Origin: Magnolia sinica
Taxonomy: Eukaryota; Streptophyta; Magnoliopsida; Magnoliales; Magnoliaceae
DNA length: 64,000 nucleotides
NCBI RefSeq assembly: GCF_029962835.1
Contig: NC_080588.1
Location: 46,545,001 to 46,609,000, forward strand
Reading direction: 5' to 3'
Part shown: piece by piece, positions 35,555 through 47,923 of the stretch
Layout of the letters: each line of letters opens with the position of its first letter
How positions within the stretch are numbered: the first letter of the stretch is position 1
Position numbers and translations under genes: made by a program
The notes under the pieces: generated by a model
Databases searched by the model: none
What the model saw: only the letters and a program-made list of their open reading frames with translations
Told to the model about the DNA's origin: nothing

Positions 35555-36690
35555 TCAATCTTGATAAACAGGAGCAGTCAGAGGCATGGACATGTCCTCT
35601 GAATCAAATTTCTCGATAAATGGTTTTAATCGATGTCCATTTACTTTAAACTTCTTGCCATTGTCGGGATCTCTTATCTCAACGGTCCCATGAGGATAAG
35701 CAGTAACAACAATGTAAGGGCCAGTCCAATGAGATCGAAGCTTACCCGGAAAGAGATGTAGTCGAGAGTCATACAAAAGGACTTTCTGACCTGGCGTGAA
35801 TGTTTTTCGCAGAATATGTTGATCATGAAACACCTTCATCCTGTCCTTGTAAATTCTCGAGTTCTCGTATGCGTCATTTCGGATTTCTTCAAGTTCATTC
35901 AACTAAAGTTTACGTAGCGAGCCAGCGTTATCTAGATTGAAATTCAGATTTTTGATCGCCCAGTACGCTTTATGTTCCAATGCACAGGCAAGTGACAAGC
36001 TTTCCCATAGACAAGTCTAAAGGGAGACGTTCTAATAGGGGTTTTAAAAGCAGTACAGTACGCCCATAAGGCATCGGTCAATCGGGTTGACCAATCCTTA
36101 CGATCAGGGTTAACCATTTTCTTCAGGATATGTTTGATCTCTCTATTAAAAATCTCAGCTTGTCCACTTGTCTGTGGATGGTATGGGGTACTCACCTTAT
36201 GAAAGATACCGTATTTCTTCATTATGCTCTCGAATGGTCTATTACAAAAGTGTGAGCCCCCATCACTAATGATGGCTGGAGGCGTTCCAAACCACGAAAG
36301 GATGTTCTCTTTTAAAAATTTAATAACTGTGCGGTGGTCATTGTGTCGGCACATAATCGCTTCGACCCATCTTGTGACATAGTCTATAGCGAGCAAAATA
36401 TACAAATTTTCAAAGGATTGGGGGAAAGGTTCCATGAAATCAATGCCCCAGCAATCAAATGCTTCTATAATAAGGATGGGATTCAAATGCATCATATTTC
36501 GACGGGACAATGCTCCCAATTTCAAACAATGCTCACAAGCCTTGCAAAACTCATGAGTGTCCTTGAACATAGTGGGCTAATAAAAGCCACACTGCAAAAT
36601 CTTGGCCGTAGTATTTTTAGCAGAAAAGTGACCACCACAGGCCTGTGAGTGACAGAAGGAGATGACACTCTGATGCTCATCATCTGGCAT
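35555..36690 (-). pseudogene. Athila copy 2 integrase, frameshifted
   Basis: Two open pieces. 35944-36570 holds the zinc-binding end (FCKACEHCLKLGALSRR) and the core: WGIDFMEPFPQS with the first Asp, AIISDGGSHFCNRPFES with the second, and HPQTSGQAEIFNREIKHIL with the Glu. A frame change near 35903-35943 leads to 35555-35902, the C-terminal domain: [20 protein letters not shown], then [20 protein letters not shown], the usual G-P-Y/F type module. It has no chromodomain. The D-D-E residues are present, but the shift separates the domains. Confidence 0.9.
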
Positions 36691-36741
36691 ACATCTCCTT
36701 AGGATCTGGTCTGGGCAATATTTAAACAAATATGGATCGTC

Positions 36742-38520
36742 CTAGAAAAAGTTACACACCTCGGTAAAGAATTTCTTCTTATCTTGCGCAGTCCAATGTG
36801 TCGGTATGGAACCTGTGGCAAGATAATTAGCAATATCAGCGAACCAAGGTGAATGGGAGACTCTGAACAATTGTTCATCAGGGAACATGTCATTGATATG
36901 TATCATTTCAAGGGAATCAGAGGGATTAAGGTGAGAAAGATGGTCAGCCACTACGTTCTCTACTCCTTTTTTATCTTTTATTTCTAGGTCAAATTCCTGG
37001 AGTAGGAGGATCCATCGTATCAGGCAGGGCTTAACATCATTCTTAGACAGAAGATACTTGAGCACCGCGTGATCAGTGTAAACAATGATCTTGGATCCGA
37101 ACAAGTAGGACTAAAATTTGTCCAAAGCGAACACTATGGCTAAGAGTTCCTTTTCCGTAGTCAAGTAGTTCACTTGGGCAGGATTTAGAGTCTTACTCGC
37201 ATAATGAATAACGTAGGGTTTCTTATCTTTTCTCTGGCCTAGAACCGCCCCAAGAGCATAATCAGACATGTCGCACATAAGTTCAAAAGGAATGCCCCAG
37301 TCGGGTGGTTGTATGATGGGTGCACTAGTTAACATGCCCTTGAGCTTAGTGAAAGCTTCCTGACATGTCTCAGTCCACTCGTATGATGCATCCTTTTGAA
37401 GTAGATTACATAAAGGACGAGAGATGAGACTAAAGTCCTTTATGAATCTTCTGTAAAACCCAGCGTGTCCTAAGAAGGATCGCACGTCCCGTATATTCTT
37501 GGGTGGAGGTAGGTTAGAGATAAGATCAATTTTTACCTTATCCACCTCTATTCCTTTGGATGAGATAATATGTGCAAGGACAATTCCCTTATGAACCATG
37601 AAATGTCACTTCTCCCAATTAAGTACCAAGTTCTTTTCTCCACATCTTTTCAGCACACATTTAAGACTCTCTAAGCACTTGCTGACAGATGAACCGAAAA
37701 CAGAGAAATCGTTCATGAAGACCTCTAAATATTTCCCCACTATGTCAGAGAAGATACTTATCATACATTGCTAAAAGGTGGCAGGGGCATTACATAATCC
37801 GAATGGCATCCTTCTATAGGCAAAGGTGCCATAGGGACATGTAAATGTGGTCTTTTCCTGGTCCTTAGGGGCGATTTCAATCTGATTGTAGCCCGAATAC
37901 CCGTCAAGGAAACAATAATAGGAATGACCAGCTAGCCTTTACAAGATTTGATCAATGAAGGGCAAAGGAAAGTGGTCCTTCCTCGTGACGGTATTCAGCT
38001 TCCTGTAGTCAATGCACATTCTCCAACCAATAGTAACTCTAGTTGGCACGAGTTCATTATTGGCATTGGCTATGATGGTAATCCCGGACTTCTTAGGAAC
38101 CACCTGGTTGGACTCACCCATTGACTATCGGATATGGGGTATATGATACCCACATCCAATAGTTTAAGAACCTCAGCCTTAACCACTTCCTTCATGTTTG
38201 GATTTAGTCTACGTTGTGATTGTCGAGCGGTCTTTACATTATTCTCAAGATATATGCGATGAGTACAAATCGAGGGGTCGATTCCCTTGAGGTCTGCTAT
38301 CGTCCATCCAAGGGCTCCCTTATGCTCAATGAGAGTAGATATGAGCATACTCTCCTGTTCTTTCTCCAGATGGGCAGAGATCACCACCTGGTATGTCTCA
38401 TCTTGACCTAAATATGCGTATTTCAAATCAGAGGGCAAAGGTTTTAGGTCAAGTTTCAGTGGCTTGAGGTTAGACGGTAGATGTACTACATCGGTTTGTG
38501 GCTATTCTTCAAATTGTGGC
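36742..38520 (-). pseudogene. Athila copy 2 reverse transcriptase-RNase H, broken
   Basis: The N-terminus (38070-38438) reads DLKGIDPSICTHRIYLE and SQRRLNPNMKEVVKAEVLKL. It shifts frame into 37939-38121 (MCIDYRKLNTVTRKDHFPLP). The palm between 37600 and 37940 has stops, and its YxDD site near 37710 translates FMND. The thumb/connection and RNase H start (37111-37599) read LGHAGFYRRFIKDFS, then DMSDYALGAVLGQRKDKKPY and ASKTLNPAQVNYLTTEKELL. RNase H ends in 36742-37104 ([20 protein letters not shown]). The 37599, 37104 and 36570 pieces share one frame and are separated by stop codons. Confidence 0.9.
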
Positions 38521-38529
38521 CTCCACCGG

Positions 38530-39349
38530 TTAACTTCAAGTACCGGTGCAGTATCAAGCAAGGCACACGTCTCCCTAATCATGTCATCATCAAAATCATG
38601 GGAGTGGGCTAGCACGTCTCTAGAGGGTCAGAGGATAAGGTCAGAGGTGTCGTATCTTCCACGAAAGAGTCAATCATGTTAATGTCGTGAAAATCGTCAT
38701 CATCCTCTAAGTTTCTGCCGTTATTGAAAAAGATATTTAACTCAAATGTCATATTCCTAAAAGACATAGTCATGACACCATTCCTACAATTGATAATTGT
38801 GTTTGAAGTGGCAAGGAATGGGCGATCAAGAATGACAGGAATCTGAGTGCTCATGTTATTGATGGGTTCGGTGTCCAGGATGATAAAATCTACAGGGTAG
38901 TAAAATCTATCAACTTGGAGCAACACATCCTCAATTATCCCTCTTAGTACACGAACAGAGTGATCAGCAAGTTGTAGTGTGGTTAGGGTGGGTTTTAATT
39001 CACCCAAACCTAACTATTTGTATACCAAGTAGGGAATTAGATTGACGCTTGCTCCTAAGTCAAGAAGTGCATGATCAATTCGATAGTCCCCGATTACACA
39101 TGATATGGTTGGGCTACCGGGATCTTTGAATTTCTGTGGCACGTCTTGCTTTAGGATGGCACTCACTTTCTCAGTCAAGAAGATCTTCTTTTGAATACTC
39201 TGCCGTCGTTTGGTCGTGCATAAGTCTTTTAGGAATTTGGCATATGAAGGTATCTGTTTTACGACATCAAGTAGAGGAATGTTGACTTTCACTTGTTTCA
39301 ACACCTCTAGGATATCCTGAAAGTTAGAGAGAGGTTTTGGTGCGACCAA
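38530..39349 (-). pseudogene. Athila copy 2 protease region
   Basis: 39014-39349 ends with SCVIGDYRIDHALLDLGASV followed by NLIPY. DLGA takes the place of the D-S/T-G catalytic triplet, a form I recall in Athila-type proteases. After one stop the same frame continues in 38609-39007 with PVDFIILDTEPINNMSTQIP and VILDRPFLATSNT, the second half of the protease fold. An acidic linker (NLEDDDDFHDINMIDSFVED) leads toward RT. A further frame change occurs before RT. Confidence 0.8.
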
Positions 39350-39393
39350 CCGTTGGGAAAATGGAACAACTGGCTTTTCTACAAGTTCCGGTT

Positions 39394-40944
39394 CTAATTT
39401 TTATGGGGCATCATTAGATCCATCATCATTGTCCTCTTTTGGTTCTTGAGGCTTTTCGGGCCTAACGGGAAGGGTTTTATCAATGATCTTCCCACTCCTA
39501 AGAGTGGTGATGGATTTAGCATGCTCCATTGAATTGAAGAGCTGGGATTACTTATCTCATATTGCGGTTTAGGATTAGGGAGCGGTTGTGCAGGAAGCAT
39601 CCCCTTTTCTATAACTGTCATATGTGAATCCATCTTTTGCATAAAATCTCGCATTGCCTAGGTTAGCTCTTGCATGGAATTTTGAACTGGTTCTTCTTGA
39701 GATTTCCCCTTATTTGGATTTTGATTGAAAAAACCTTGAGGGGTAGCAGTTTGTCCATTCCTCCAATTGAAGTTTGGATGATTTTTCCAACCAGGATTGT
39801 ACGTATTAGAGGTCGGTCCATTGAAAGGTCTTTGATAAGTATTTACGACATTGGATTGTTCATTCAACACTTCTCGAAAGGCAGGTATTGTAGGACAATT
39901 TTCAGTTGTATGAATGTTACAATCACAGATGCCGTAAACACTTTCATTAACCTTATCCTTCTTTCCTTCCATGGCCTCAAATTTTCTTATGAGCGTAGTC
40001 ACTTTATACTTGAGATCATCCTCTTCTTTCAAAAGATACAATTCACCTTTCTCCTTAGATTGAGTCGGCCTAAACGTGGTGTTCGATTTTGGGTAATAGT
40101 CCCATGATTGTATTTTTTCAGCAAGACTATCGAGGTAATCCCATACCTTGTCAACATTTTTATTAATGAATTCTCCATTATACATTGTCTCGATCATTCG
40201 GCGCATGGAAGATGTCAGTCCATCGTAGAAAAAATTTATAATGCGCCACATTTCAAAGCCATGTTGTGGGCATGAACTGACCAAATCCTTGAACCTTTCC
40301 CAACATTGGTAAAATGTTTCATCCTCCTTTTGGGTGAAGTTCATGATTGCTTTTCTAAGGGTAATCGTTTCATGATGTGGAAAAAATTTCTTTATAAATT
40401 CCCTCTGCATATCATTCCATGGGCCAATGGATCTAGGACGCAGTGAATGTAACCACGTCTTAGCCTTCTCCTTCAAGGAAAAAGGAAAGAGTTTCAGCCT
40501 GACTGTGTCCTCAGACACATTTTGAAAATATAAAGTGGTTATGATCTCATCAAACTCTTTTAAATGTAGATATGGTTCTTCAGATTCAAGCCTATGGAAC
40601 TTAGGAAGGAGTTGGATAACCCCTGGCTTGATGTCCATATGTCCTGTATTTTCAGGAAAAATCATGCATGAGGGCGTACTCAGCCCCGCTGGTTGTAAAT
40701 AATCTCGTAAAGTACGAGGCGGGGGTGCTTGATACACCTCATTCTCATCCTGAATGCCCTCCACCCTAGGTTGGGGTAGAAGAGGTTGGTTCTCAGCCAT
40801 CACTTCAATTAACTTGGGGGATTTCGAGTGGTGTCTAGTCCTGAGATGTATAGTCAACCCCTCAACCAATCCTCCTTCAGTCAAGAGACGTCGAGTGTTG
40901 TCACGGGCCCACTTGGGCATGAAACACTCGCAGCCCTCAATCAA
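39394..40944 (-). CDS. Athila copy 2 gag, long open frame
   Basis: A 428-residue frame (39658-40944), with a second piece in the same frame (39394-39654) after one stop. The capsid portion has APPPRTLRDYLQPAGLSTPS, MDIKPGVIQLLPKFHRLESE, VSEDTVRLKLFPFSLKEKAK and QKEDETFYQCWERFKDLVSS, all matching copy 1. The C-terminal part (SVYGICDCNIHTTENCP) looks like a zinc-knuckle variant with Cys and His spacing only partly conserved, followed by the Asn/Pro-rich RPFNGPTSNTYNPGWKNHPN. The start is uncertain: the frame opens at TTG, the first ATG is at 40920, and another at 40800 (MAENQPLL). Gag would assemble the cytoplasmic particle. It is the best preserved retrotransposon frame in the window. Confidence 0.85.
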
Positions 40945-40964
40945 ATTCGAAACCTAATCATAAA

Positions 40965-41750
40965 GAATGAAATAAAAATCTAGAAAAAGAAGGTTGGAAA
41001 GAAGACACCAAATTGGAGTCCCTAAGTTAAAAACCTGGAAAACAAAACAAAATAAGTTAGATTCTAAAAATAGAAGGACTAAAATTAGAAAATCCTTAAA
41101 AAGAAAAATAGAAGTAAACTAGTTTCTAAAAGAAGAAATTCCTAAAAGAAAGTGGAAATTTCTAAAATAAATTAGGAAAGTCTTAAACTAGAAAGTAAAT
41201 TACTAAGAGAGATCTGAAAAATAGAAAGTAGAGAAAAAGCTTACCAAATTAGAAATTTCTATCTTAAAAGCCTACAAAATAGGAAGGTTTGTTTCTAAAC
41301 AAAAAGTCTACAAGTAGAAAATTTCTAAAAATAAATTAGGAAACAAAGTTAGATTCTAAAAGAGTTAGAATTAGAAACTTGCTAAAAAAAAAAAGAAAAC
41401 AAATCCTAATCTAGAAATAGCAAGGAAGAAATTAAGAAAGAAATTACCAATTTAGAAACCTATCTCAGAATCCTACCAAACGGGAAAGTTGGGTTAGTTT
41501 CTAAAAAGGGAAAAACTTTCTAAAATAAATGAAAACCTAGAATAAGAAAATTTCTAAAACTAAAATCTTAATTCTAAAAATAGAAAAAGTAGAGAAGTTA
41601 GAAGGGGTTTACCAAATTAGAAGTTTATGTCGAGATCCTACAAAACAGGGAAAACAGATTAATTTCTAAAAACAGAAAAATTCTAACCTAAAATTAGAAA
41701 ATCCTAATCTTAAACTAATCCTAAAACTAGTTAATTTCAGAAAACGTAAT
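40965..41750 (-). repeat. Athila copy 2 leader, TTTAGAAA repeats
   Basis: A/T-rich untranslated leader between PBS and gag with many TTTCTAAAA/TTTTAGAAA motifs on the + and minus strands respectively, several per 100 bases. It is homologous to 16130-16888 in copy 1. No gene. Confidence 0.85.
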
Positions 41751-41756
41751 CGACAA

Positions 41757-41774
41757 TCCCCGGCAACGGCGCCA
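41757..41774 (-). other. Primer-binding site, tRNA-Asp type
   Basis: TGGCGCCGTTGCCGGGGA on the minus strand, six bases inside the 5' LTR. This sequence is the complement of the plant tRNA-Asp 3' end and is usual for Athila-like elements. It is intact here. Confidence 0.88.
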
Positions 41775-41780
41775 AAAACT

Positions 41781-43934
41781 TGTTCACTCCCCAAGTATAA
41801 GGTTGTGATGTAGTAATAAACTCGGTGAGACCGTAGTCGAATCCCAAGGGACTGAAACCTGTACGTAATCTGAAATTAAGTAGAACTAGAATCAGACTAA
41901 GATGAAATCTAAATCGAGTGTAAATTGAGGAATAATGATGAAATAATTATTTAAAACTTAAGGAATTCATAGAAAGGACACTAGGGATTCAGAGGATCCA
42001 CTTGTAGAAATCAGGGAGATCTTATGCCTGTTTCAAATATTCAACTGGACTTAGAGTCCTATCTTCATCCAATTGAAGGGTGTAACCATCAAACTGAACT
42101 TCCTTTGATATAGTTTTTAAGAGATGAAAGGTATATGAATTAGAATGGATTCCATCACAAAACCATGCCCATGAGACAAAGCAAACAACAGAATTAAACT
42201 AATTACCAACCACTCAAGAATGTATGAAGGTTAGGAAGGGTACTGTCATCTGACCATGCCCAGGAGACGATGGTGAACAACAGGGCTTCCTGACGTCATA
42301 AACATCAAAAGGAAAGGAACATGCTCAAGTTATCGTAGACCCATTGTAATTTTAGTCACAACAGACCATTAAAAACTAAAAACATTCCCTTAATAATCAA
42401 ACTAATATCAAATTCAGTTCATAAATTAAATTAAAGGCATAAAATAGAGTCTCCCATCTCCTATAAGCTTCACCTCTTAACCCTAGGTAAGAGGTCTAGC
42501 CTAACATGATTGGATCAGATCTCTAGAAAACCATGATAAAAAAAACTACAAATAAAACAAATAAACAAAACTACTCCCTGTCTCTCTCTCTCTGCTACTG
42601 ACGTTCTCAGTCGACTGATCCCCTCTCTCTCTTCTTTTCTCTTTCTTTTATAGCTGAAGGAGGCCGGTGGCTGTGAAGACACGGGAGGCAATTTCCGCAC
42701 CTAGTCGATGGTTGCATAAGCCAGTTACGCAGAAGGAATTACGCAATGATAGATAACGCAAAACGGTTTTGCATTTTTCCAGCATTGTCGGCCTATGAAT
42801 GTCTAATACGCTAGATCCGAGCCATTTAGGCTCCTTAAGCTTGAACGGTGGTCCCCTGGAAAGATTTTGGGCGGACCAGATGGCCAGACCGATCCCTGCC
42901 ATGATCGTAGAATGGCCCAGACCATTCCGGGTTTTCGGACACGCGCAACAGAGCCCACGTTCTTATGCTGTGTTGACGGTGGGGCTCATGATCGGGATTT
43001 TCTGAGAAATCCAATCCGTCCATTGGAAGCTGCAGAAAAACCATTCAGATATGGTTGGTTTTGGATCGTCTTTGCTACGGTCCACCTTGATTGATCGTGC
43101 GGTGATCATCAGACGTTCAACATGGTGAGCGCGATCTCTGGTTTCATCCCTGGCGTAGTTTTCATGGTCTAAGGCAGAACGTTCGTCCGATTCCAGTGGA
43201 CGGTCCAGATCGATCATGAAGATCACAATCGTGGTCCACAAAATCCAACCACAATGCTCTGTTCGAGCGTTTCGCAGGGCATGGAAATAGGAAAACGGAA
43301 GTTTTTGTTTTTTCCTTAGATTGAGTCGGTCAAAGATCTTATGACCAATTTTATTGGTTTGGTGCACTGCTAGTGCACATGTGCACTTTGCACATTTCAC
43401 TCAAGGTGGGACTCAATGTGATGCTTATGGAAGATCCGATCTGTCCACCCCTTTTCTCAACTCATTTAAGCTGTCTAGGTCCAGTTTGAAGAATATCCAG
43501 ATCTCAGGTGGGACCAAAATCAATGGTTTATGGGCTGATCTGTCTATTGAGCCACTTTCACAAGGATCCAATGGATGAAAATCGACGTGTACGGTTAATT
43601 CATGATCATCAGGCCATTTATAAAGTTCGGAGCCGATCATATGGTGGGAACCCTGTGATCTTGCATTATGGATGTCTTTTAGGCCTGTTTAAAGTGAGTG
43701 GCTGGAATTTCTCTGATCTCCAGTGTGTAAATCTTCTATCTTGGTCCCATGGAGTCCCGTCCAATGCCTTGGTGATGCTTGAGCGTTAAATCCATGCCTT
43801 TAGCATCCTTTTCAATCCATGCTCGTCAATTCTCCTTGCATCACAAACACGATTAAAATAAGTCGTTAAGTGGTGTTATGTTCGTAAATCCAGGTAGTAA
43901 TTAGGGTCTAATATGCAATATTCGACCCTCAACA
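41781..43934 (-). repeat. 5' LTR of Athila copy 2
   Basis: 2154-base LTR paired with 32228-34374. In the element's direction it starts TGTTGAGGGTCGAATATTGC and ends GGGGAGTGAACA. Differences from the other LTR include substitutions and small indels, for example an extra block near 42052. Confidence 0.92.
42645..42652 (-). promoter_or_regulatory. TATA box in Athila 5' LTR
   Basis: TATAAAAG on the minus strand, 0.86 kb from the PBS-side end, followed in the transcription direction by a GA-rich stretch. It is conserved between both LTRs, so it is the probable core promoter of this element. Confidence 0.55.
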
Positions 43935-44267
43935 ATGTGAATGATGGGAGTGATGGGGTGTGTACTTGACATTTGATGGGACATATTCTCTTCGAATTTG
44001 TAACGCGTAACGTTTTCTTCGAACTGAACGCGGGCCCACAATTTCTGGCCCGGGTATCGCATCAGTGCGCGAGACGCGGCGTCAGAACTGAAGCGACGGC
44101 ACGGTCGCAAGGATAAAAGTTTCGAGTCGAGCCAACTCTGATATATAGGACACGACTTAGGATCGCACGCAAACGCCGATAACAAATCGCGAGTTGTCGA
44201 AATTCGACCGGGAGGACCGCGGAAGCCTACGAAACGGTACGGGCTACGATGCGGGTTTCACATCTCA

Positions 44268-44551
44268 GGATCGTTCATGAAATAGAATGAACACATGGCC
44301 ATTAAAAGTACTAAGCGAGTAATGTAAATGAACTCACATGACGCAGATGATATTATATGTATAATATTTTCGGTTATGTCATTTAGGAATAACTGGTTCA
44401 AAGCTGTGGGAACTAGTAATTTTGACAAAACTTTAAAATAAATACACTAAGGAAAGATTCAAATCCTGAGATATCTTTTTTCTATGCATAATAGTTGTCC
44501 TTTATCTCTAGAAGAATTTTACTGTTTGTTTTTAAAAACCAAGTGGGGGAT
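44268..44551 (+). other. Copia 3' tail and polypurine tract
   Basis: Continuation of the copia element after the L solo LTR. It ends in AAGTGGGGGAT (44541-44551), the standard copia PPT, just before the LTR start at 44552. It is noncoding. Confidence 0.75.
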
Positions 44552-44554
44552 TGT

Positions 44555-47500
44555 TGTAATGCCCCGAAAATTGGCACCTTAGTACATAGACTCCAGTCTC
44601 GAGTTCCCGGGTGTTAACTAAATGAAAACACATGTGTCCTCATTCAAATTTAAATTCATTTTACACACGGATAATCAGAGTTGCGCAATTCAACTTAACG
44701 AAACCAAAATGAGGCGGAGATAATAAAAATCCATAAATATAGGGCTAATGGTCAGAAATACAATTCTACCGGTGATCGTTCAAAATGAAAATTATATAAG
44801 CCACAATAAACATACAATAAAACTTACACATAAAGCACAACTTTAACATAAACATGCATAAATTTAAGTAAACAAAAGGACTTCCAGCTTTGTCCGATCC
44901 TCTCAAGGCATCACAACGAGAGTGAAAGCCGATACAAGCTTACCCATTGGAGGCCTCGATAGAACCTACATTAATAATAATGTCTAGTTGGTATTTTAAA
45001 ACACCGTCCTAGGTGAAAGCGAGTAGCTAACTCAATGGTTCCATTAGTTCTAAGTTACACATGTTATCAACCCAATTAGTGTAGGTAATAATAAAATAAG
45101 AAAATAAATATTTCCTAAATACTCTTGTTAAATGCACGAATGAGATTATGTAATGATGCATGCACCTTTCAATCTAACACTCCCTCATATGTGACTTCAA
45201 TGCCTATTTCGCAAATGCCAACACTCTCTCATTACGCGACTCCAACGCCAAATTACCACATCATATCTAATGCAATACAATTGATACTTATGTTAGCCGA
45301 GTAATTATTAAGTTCCATTCATCCAGCATATTGGCGTAGATAGGATATCGACGTTATATCATGAATCCTTATCCGGATCACGTGGCTCATTGCTGCACGT
45401 AGCGGCTCCTTACCAGTGTCCCTTGATCCAACTTTAGGTATCACCCGTTTATCTCATCGATAAATAATTTCTAAGGTACGACATGATACCCAAAGGTATA
45501 AGGATCAACCCATATGGGTCGTCACCTAAACACTGAGTATGATCACTCAATTCTGAGGTGCGAGCTTGTCACATAAAACCAAACTTCTGCAAAGGAAAGG
45601 GCTCGTTACCCAATTCCATTCACGCCTGAGACATTTGAACAGTATTCTTGCGTGCAACGATTGGCCGGATAATTAGACGGGGGTCGTTCGAATAATGGTC
45701 TATCACCTCCATTAGTGATCATTGGTCACCACGGGAAGACTTATCACCCCACCATAGGCCAACAGCTCAGACACGGTGTCCCATACTACCATGCCTGGCT
45801 CATGAGCCTTAGGGAGATCATATCGCAGTAACATTTATGAATGGACTCATCCATTGGGAACGGGGTATCTTAGATTCCATTTAGTCGTATCATACATTGT
45901 GAACATACATGATCAGTCGGTTAATGGACTAATTTGATTCACCTGAGAGAACCACGACACAACCGGTATTGGGTGCAAGCATCCGATGTAGTCAGGCTAC
46001 TATCGGTCGTCCGTGTTCAACCCGGGTCGATCGAACAAGCCTAGGGTGGCCGCTCCAATTTAGGCTACTCCTTTAATTCTGGCGGTTAGCCAACTAACCC
46101 AACATTATAAGCAACCTAAGCATCATTATAAATTTAGCAATTCATCATGCCGTCAACATATATTCAACGACACAACCGCATAGGCATTTTATCAAACGTG
46201 AGAACATCTATACAACGCTCATCTAATCACCTAGGCATTTTATCAAACATGTGAGCCTCTCTGGAATAACACATTTAGTATAACATTTAATCAAACATGT
46301 AAGAATTAACAAATCAACACATCCAATCAAGCATTCAACCAAACATATGAGCATCATTAGAATAACGCATTTAATCACCTGAACATTTTATCAAACATGT
46401 AAGCATCCATAAACCACCAATGACGCATATTCCAATCAAGCTCGAAATATAGACATGCTAATTATTTACAAACTATTTACCATAAGACATCATTAACTGA
46501 GACTTTCAATGGTCGATAAATGGAAACTTAGGCATAATGGTCGGCACCTTTGCAATAATTTGCCCAATGTAAAGTGCTCCTAGGGTTGGGAATTTGGAAA
46601 AAATGATTCCTATGCAAATTTAGAAGCAATTAGGTAAGATTCTTATACAAATTTAATCTAGAAAAGCCTAGGTTGGGAAGTAGGGTTTATTTCTTATCTC
46701 TCGATTGTGAGTGAGATGGATTCGATGGAGGAGAACGTCGAAGCTAGGACTTGATCAAAGGGAATCCATCAAGAACACTCCAAGATCGTCCTCATACTCT
46801 CTATCTCTTTCTCTTTCTTTCTTTCTTTCATTCTTGAGCAAAATTCGTATGAAGAGATGAGGTGCCCAAATGAAGCCCTTATATAGTTTCAGAAGTTGTG
46901 CAAATGGCCCCAGGGGCTAGGTTTTCATTATACTAGTCCTATAAGAGAGTGTTTTTAGCCTATATGGCCCATTATGGGGTGTACATGTCGATATACGCCA
47001 TAGGATAGTTAGCCTTAATGATGATCTACGTATAGATATGATCGGCCTGTCATTTACATGCGCCAATCTACGGGTATGATCAAAATTTTGTTCGACGGTC
47101 ACCGATGGTCAATCAGGGCTACGACTATAAGGAAATGTGTGGAAAAATATCTTTAATTGGTACCTCGACTTTGGCCATGAATCAACGGTCCGAAAGTCAC
47201 AACTTCGTGAAAGAACAAAGTGACTAGTTTCATTTAAGTTTTAGATTTCAACAAGGGGATTCGCGCGTTTGAAGCACTTAGATTCCGGTCCAAATTGAGT
47301 AATTTTGGGCACTATCTTGGTTTACCACCCGTGATAGGCATCAAGCCTAGTGAGACGAACATTATTCTATAGTTTCGGATCTAGTGAGCCACCAACGAGC
47401 GGTTTAGAGCATATTCGGATAATTGAGGCATTTTTTGAATAAATTGAGTAGCGAGATTTCTTGTGCGCAATGAATAGGGTTTGTATTAGCTAAGTTCATA

Positions 47501-47923
47501 GTGTGGCCTATTCACAACTAGTGAAAATGACGATTCGATTATAATCACTCTAAACTGTCGGTTCTTAGGCTAAAAGGATACTGGGTCAGTGTGGTTTGTT
47601 AATTAAGATCCGATCCCTAGTTGTCTCGACTTTTTGTTGGTCTTTATTTAATTGTGGTTGCCTTGATTAGTCAATGATAGGTCAACTAGATTTGGGCCCC
47701 ATGTGGATAAATCATGTGGCTAAATTCAGTGTTTAAGTAGCCTGCCGGATTAGTTGGCTTCCTACGGTTGATTAATCGGATTTATGCGATTCTTTATTGG
47801 TACCGCTCGCGTATAAGCTAACATTGAGTGGTAATGGTCAGTAAGTGACAATATAAGTTAATTATTATGAAAAATTTCAAGGGTTTTTGGAAATTGAAAA
47901 TAACGAAAATCCAGGACGTTACA
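44555..47923 (-). mobile_element. Solo LTR of a second Tekay/Del-like family (3.4 kb)
   Basis: Noncoding 3369-base element with TG...CA ends. On the minus strand it begins TGTAACGTCCTGGATTTTCG and ends CCAATTTTCGGGGCATTACA. It is flanked by ATTGT (44550-44554) and ATCGT (47924-47928), a TSD with one change. It lies three bases into the copia LTR. On the minus strand TATATAAG (46879-46886) is a likely TATA box. Degenerate repeats containing ATTTTATCAAACATGTGAGC lie at 46180-46420. Termini of this type are usual for long LTRs of chromovirus elements, but with no coding part the clade is an inference. The short open frames inside are not genes. Confidence 0.82.
46879..46886 (-). promoter_or_regulatory. 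TATA box in solo LTR
   Basis: TATATAAG in the minus direction, about 1.04 kb from the LTR start at 47923, followed downstream by CAT- and TTC-rich leader-like sequence. It supports the minus orientation of this LTR. Confidence 0.4.

Larger units (their letters stand above)
32228..43934 (-). mobile_element. Athila-like Ty3/gypsy element, copy 2, full structure
   Basis: An 11.7 kb element on the minus strand: 5' LTR 43934-41781, tRNA-Asp-type PBS, repeat-rich leader, gag, protease, RT-RNase H, integrase, noncoding tail, PPT and 3' LTR 34374-32228. The LTRs are about 2.15 kb and differ by a few per cent by eye. Flanking bases GTGTG (32223-32227) and ATGTG (43935-43939) are a TSD with one mismatch. 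It lies inside an L-family solo LTR. Gag is nearly intact, while pol carries frameshifts between protease, RT and integrase and an Asn in the catalytic motif. No envelope-like frame was recognised in the 34400-35550 tail. Confidence 0.92.
28814..44262 (-). mobile_element. Solo LTR, L family, split by Athila copy 2
   Basis: On the + strand it starts TGTCACACCC at 28814 and ends GCGGGTTTCACA at 44262, with a perfect TSD TCTCA (28809-28813 and 44263-44267). Removing the Athila-like element (32228-43934) leaves about 3.74 kb of continuous L LTR in minus orientation. Landmarks match the other L copies: GTACCCCATTCTCGGCTCC near 28891, AAGCTTATAGAAAGCTTAGA near 29168, and AATTCGACCGGGAGGACCGC near 44202. 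Both TSD flanks are copia sequence. No internal domain is left, so it is a solo LTR. Confidence 0.88.
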
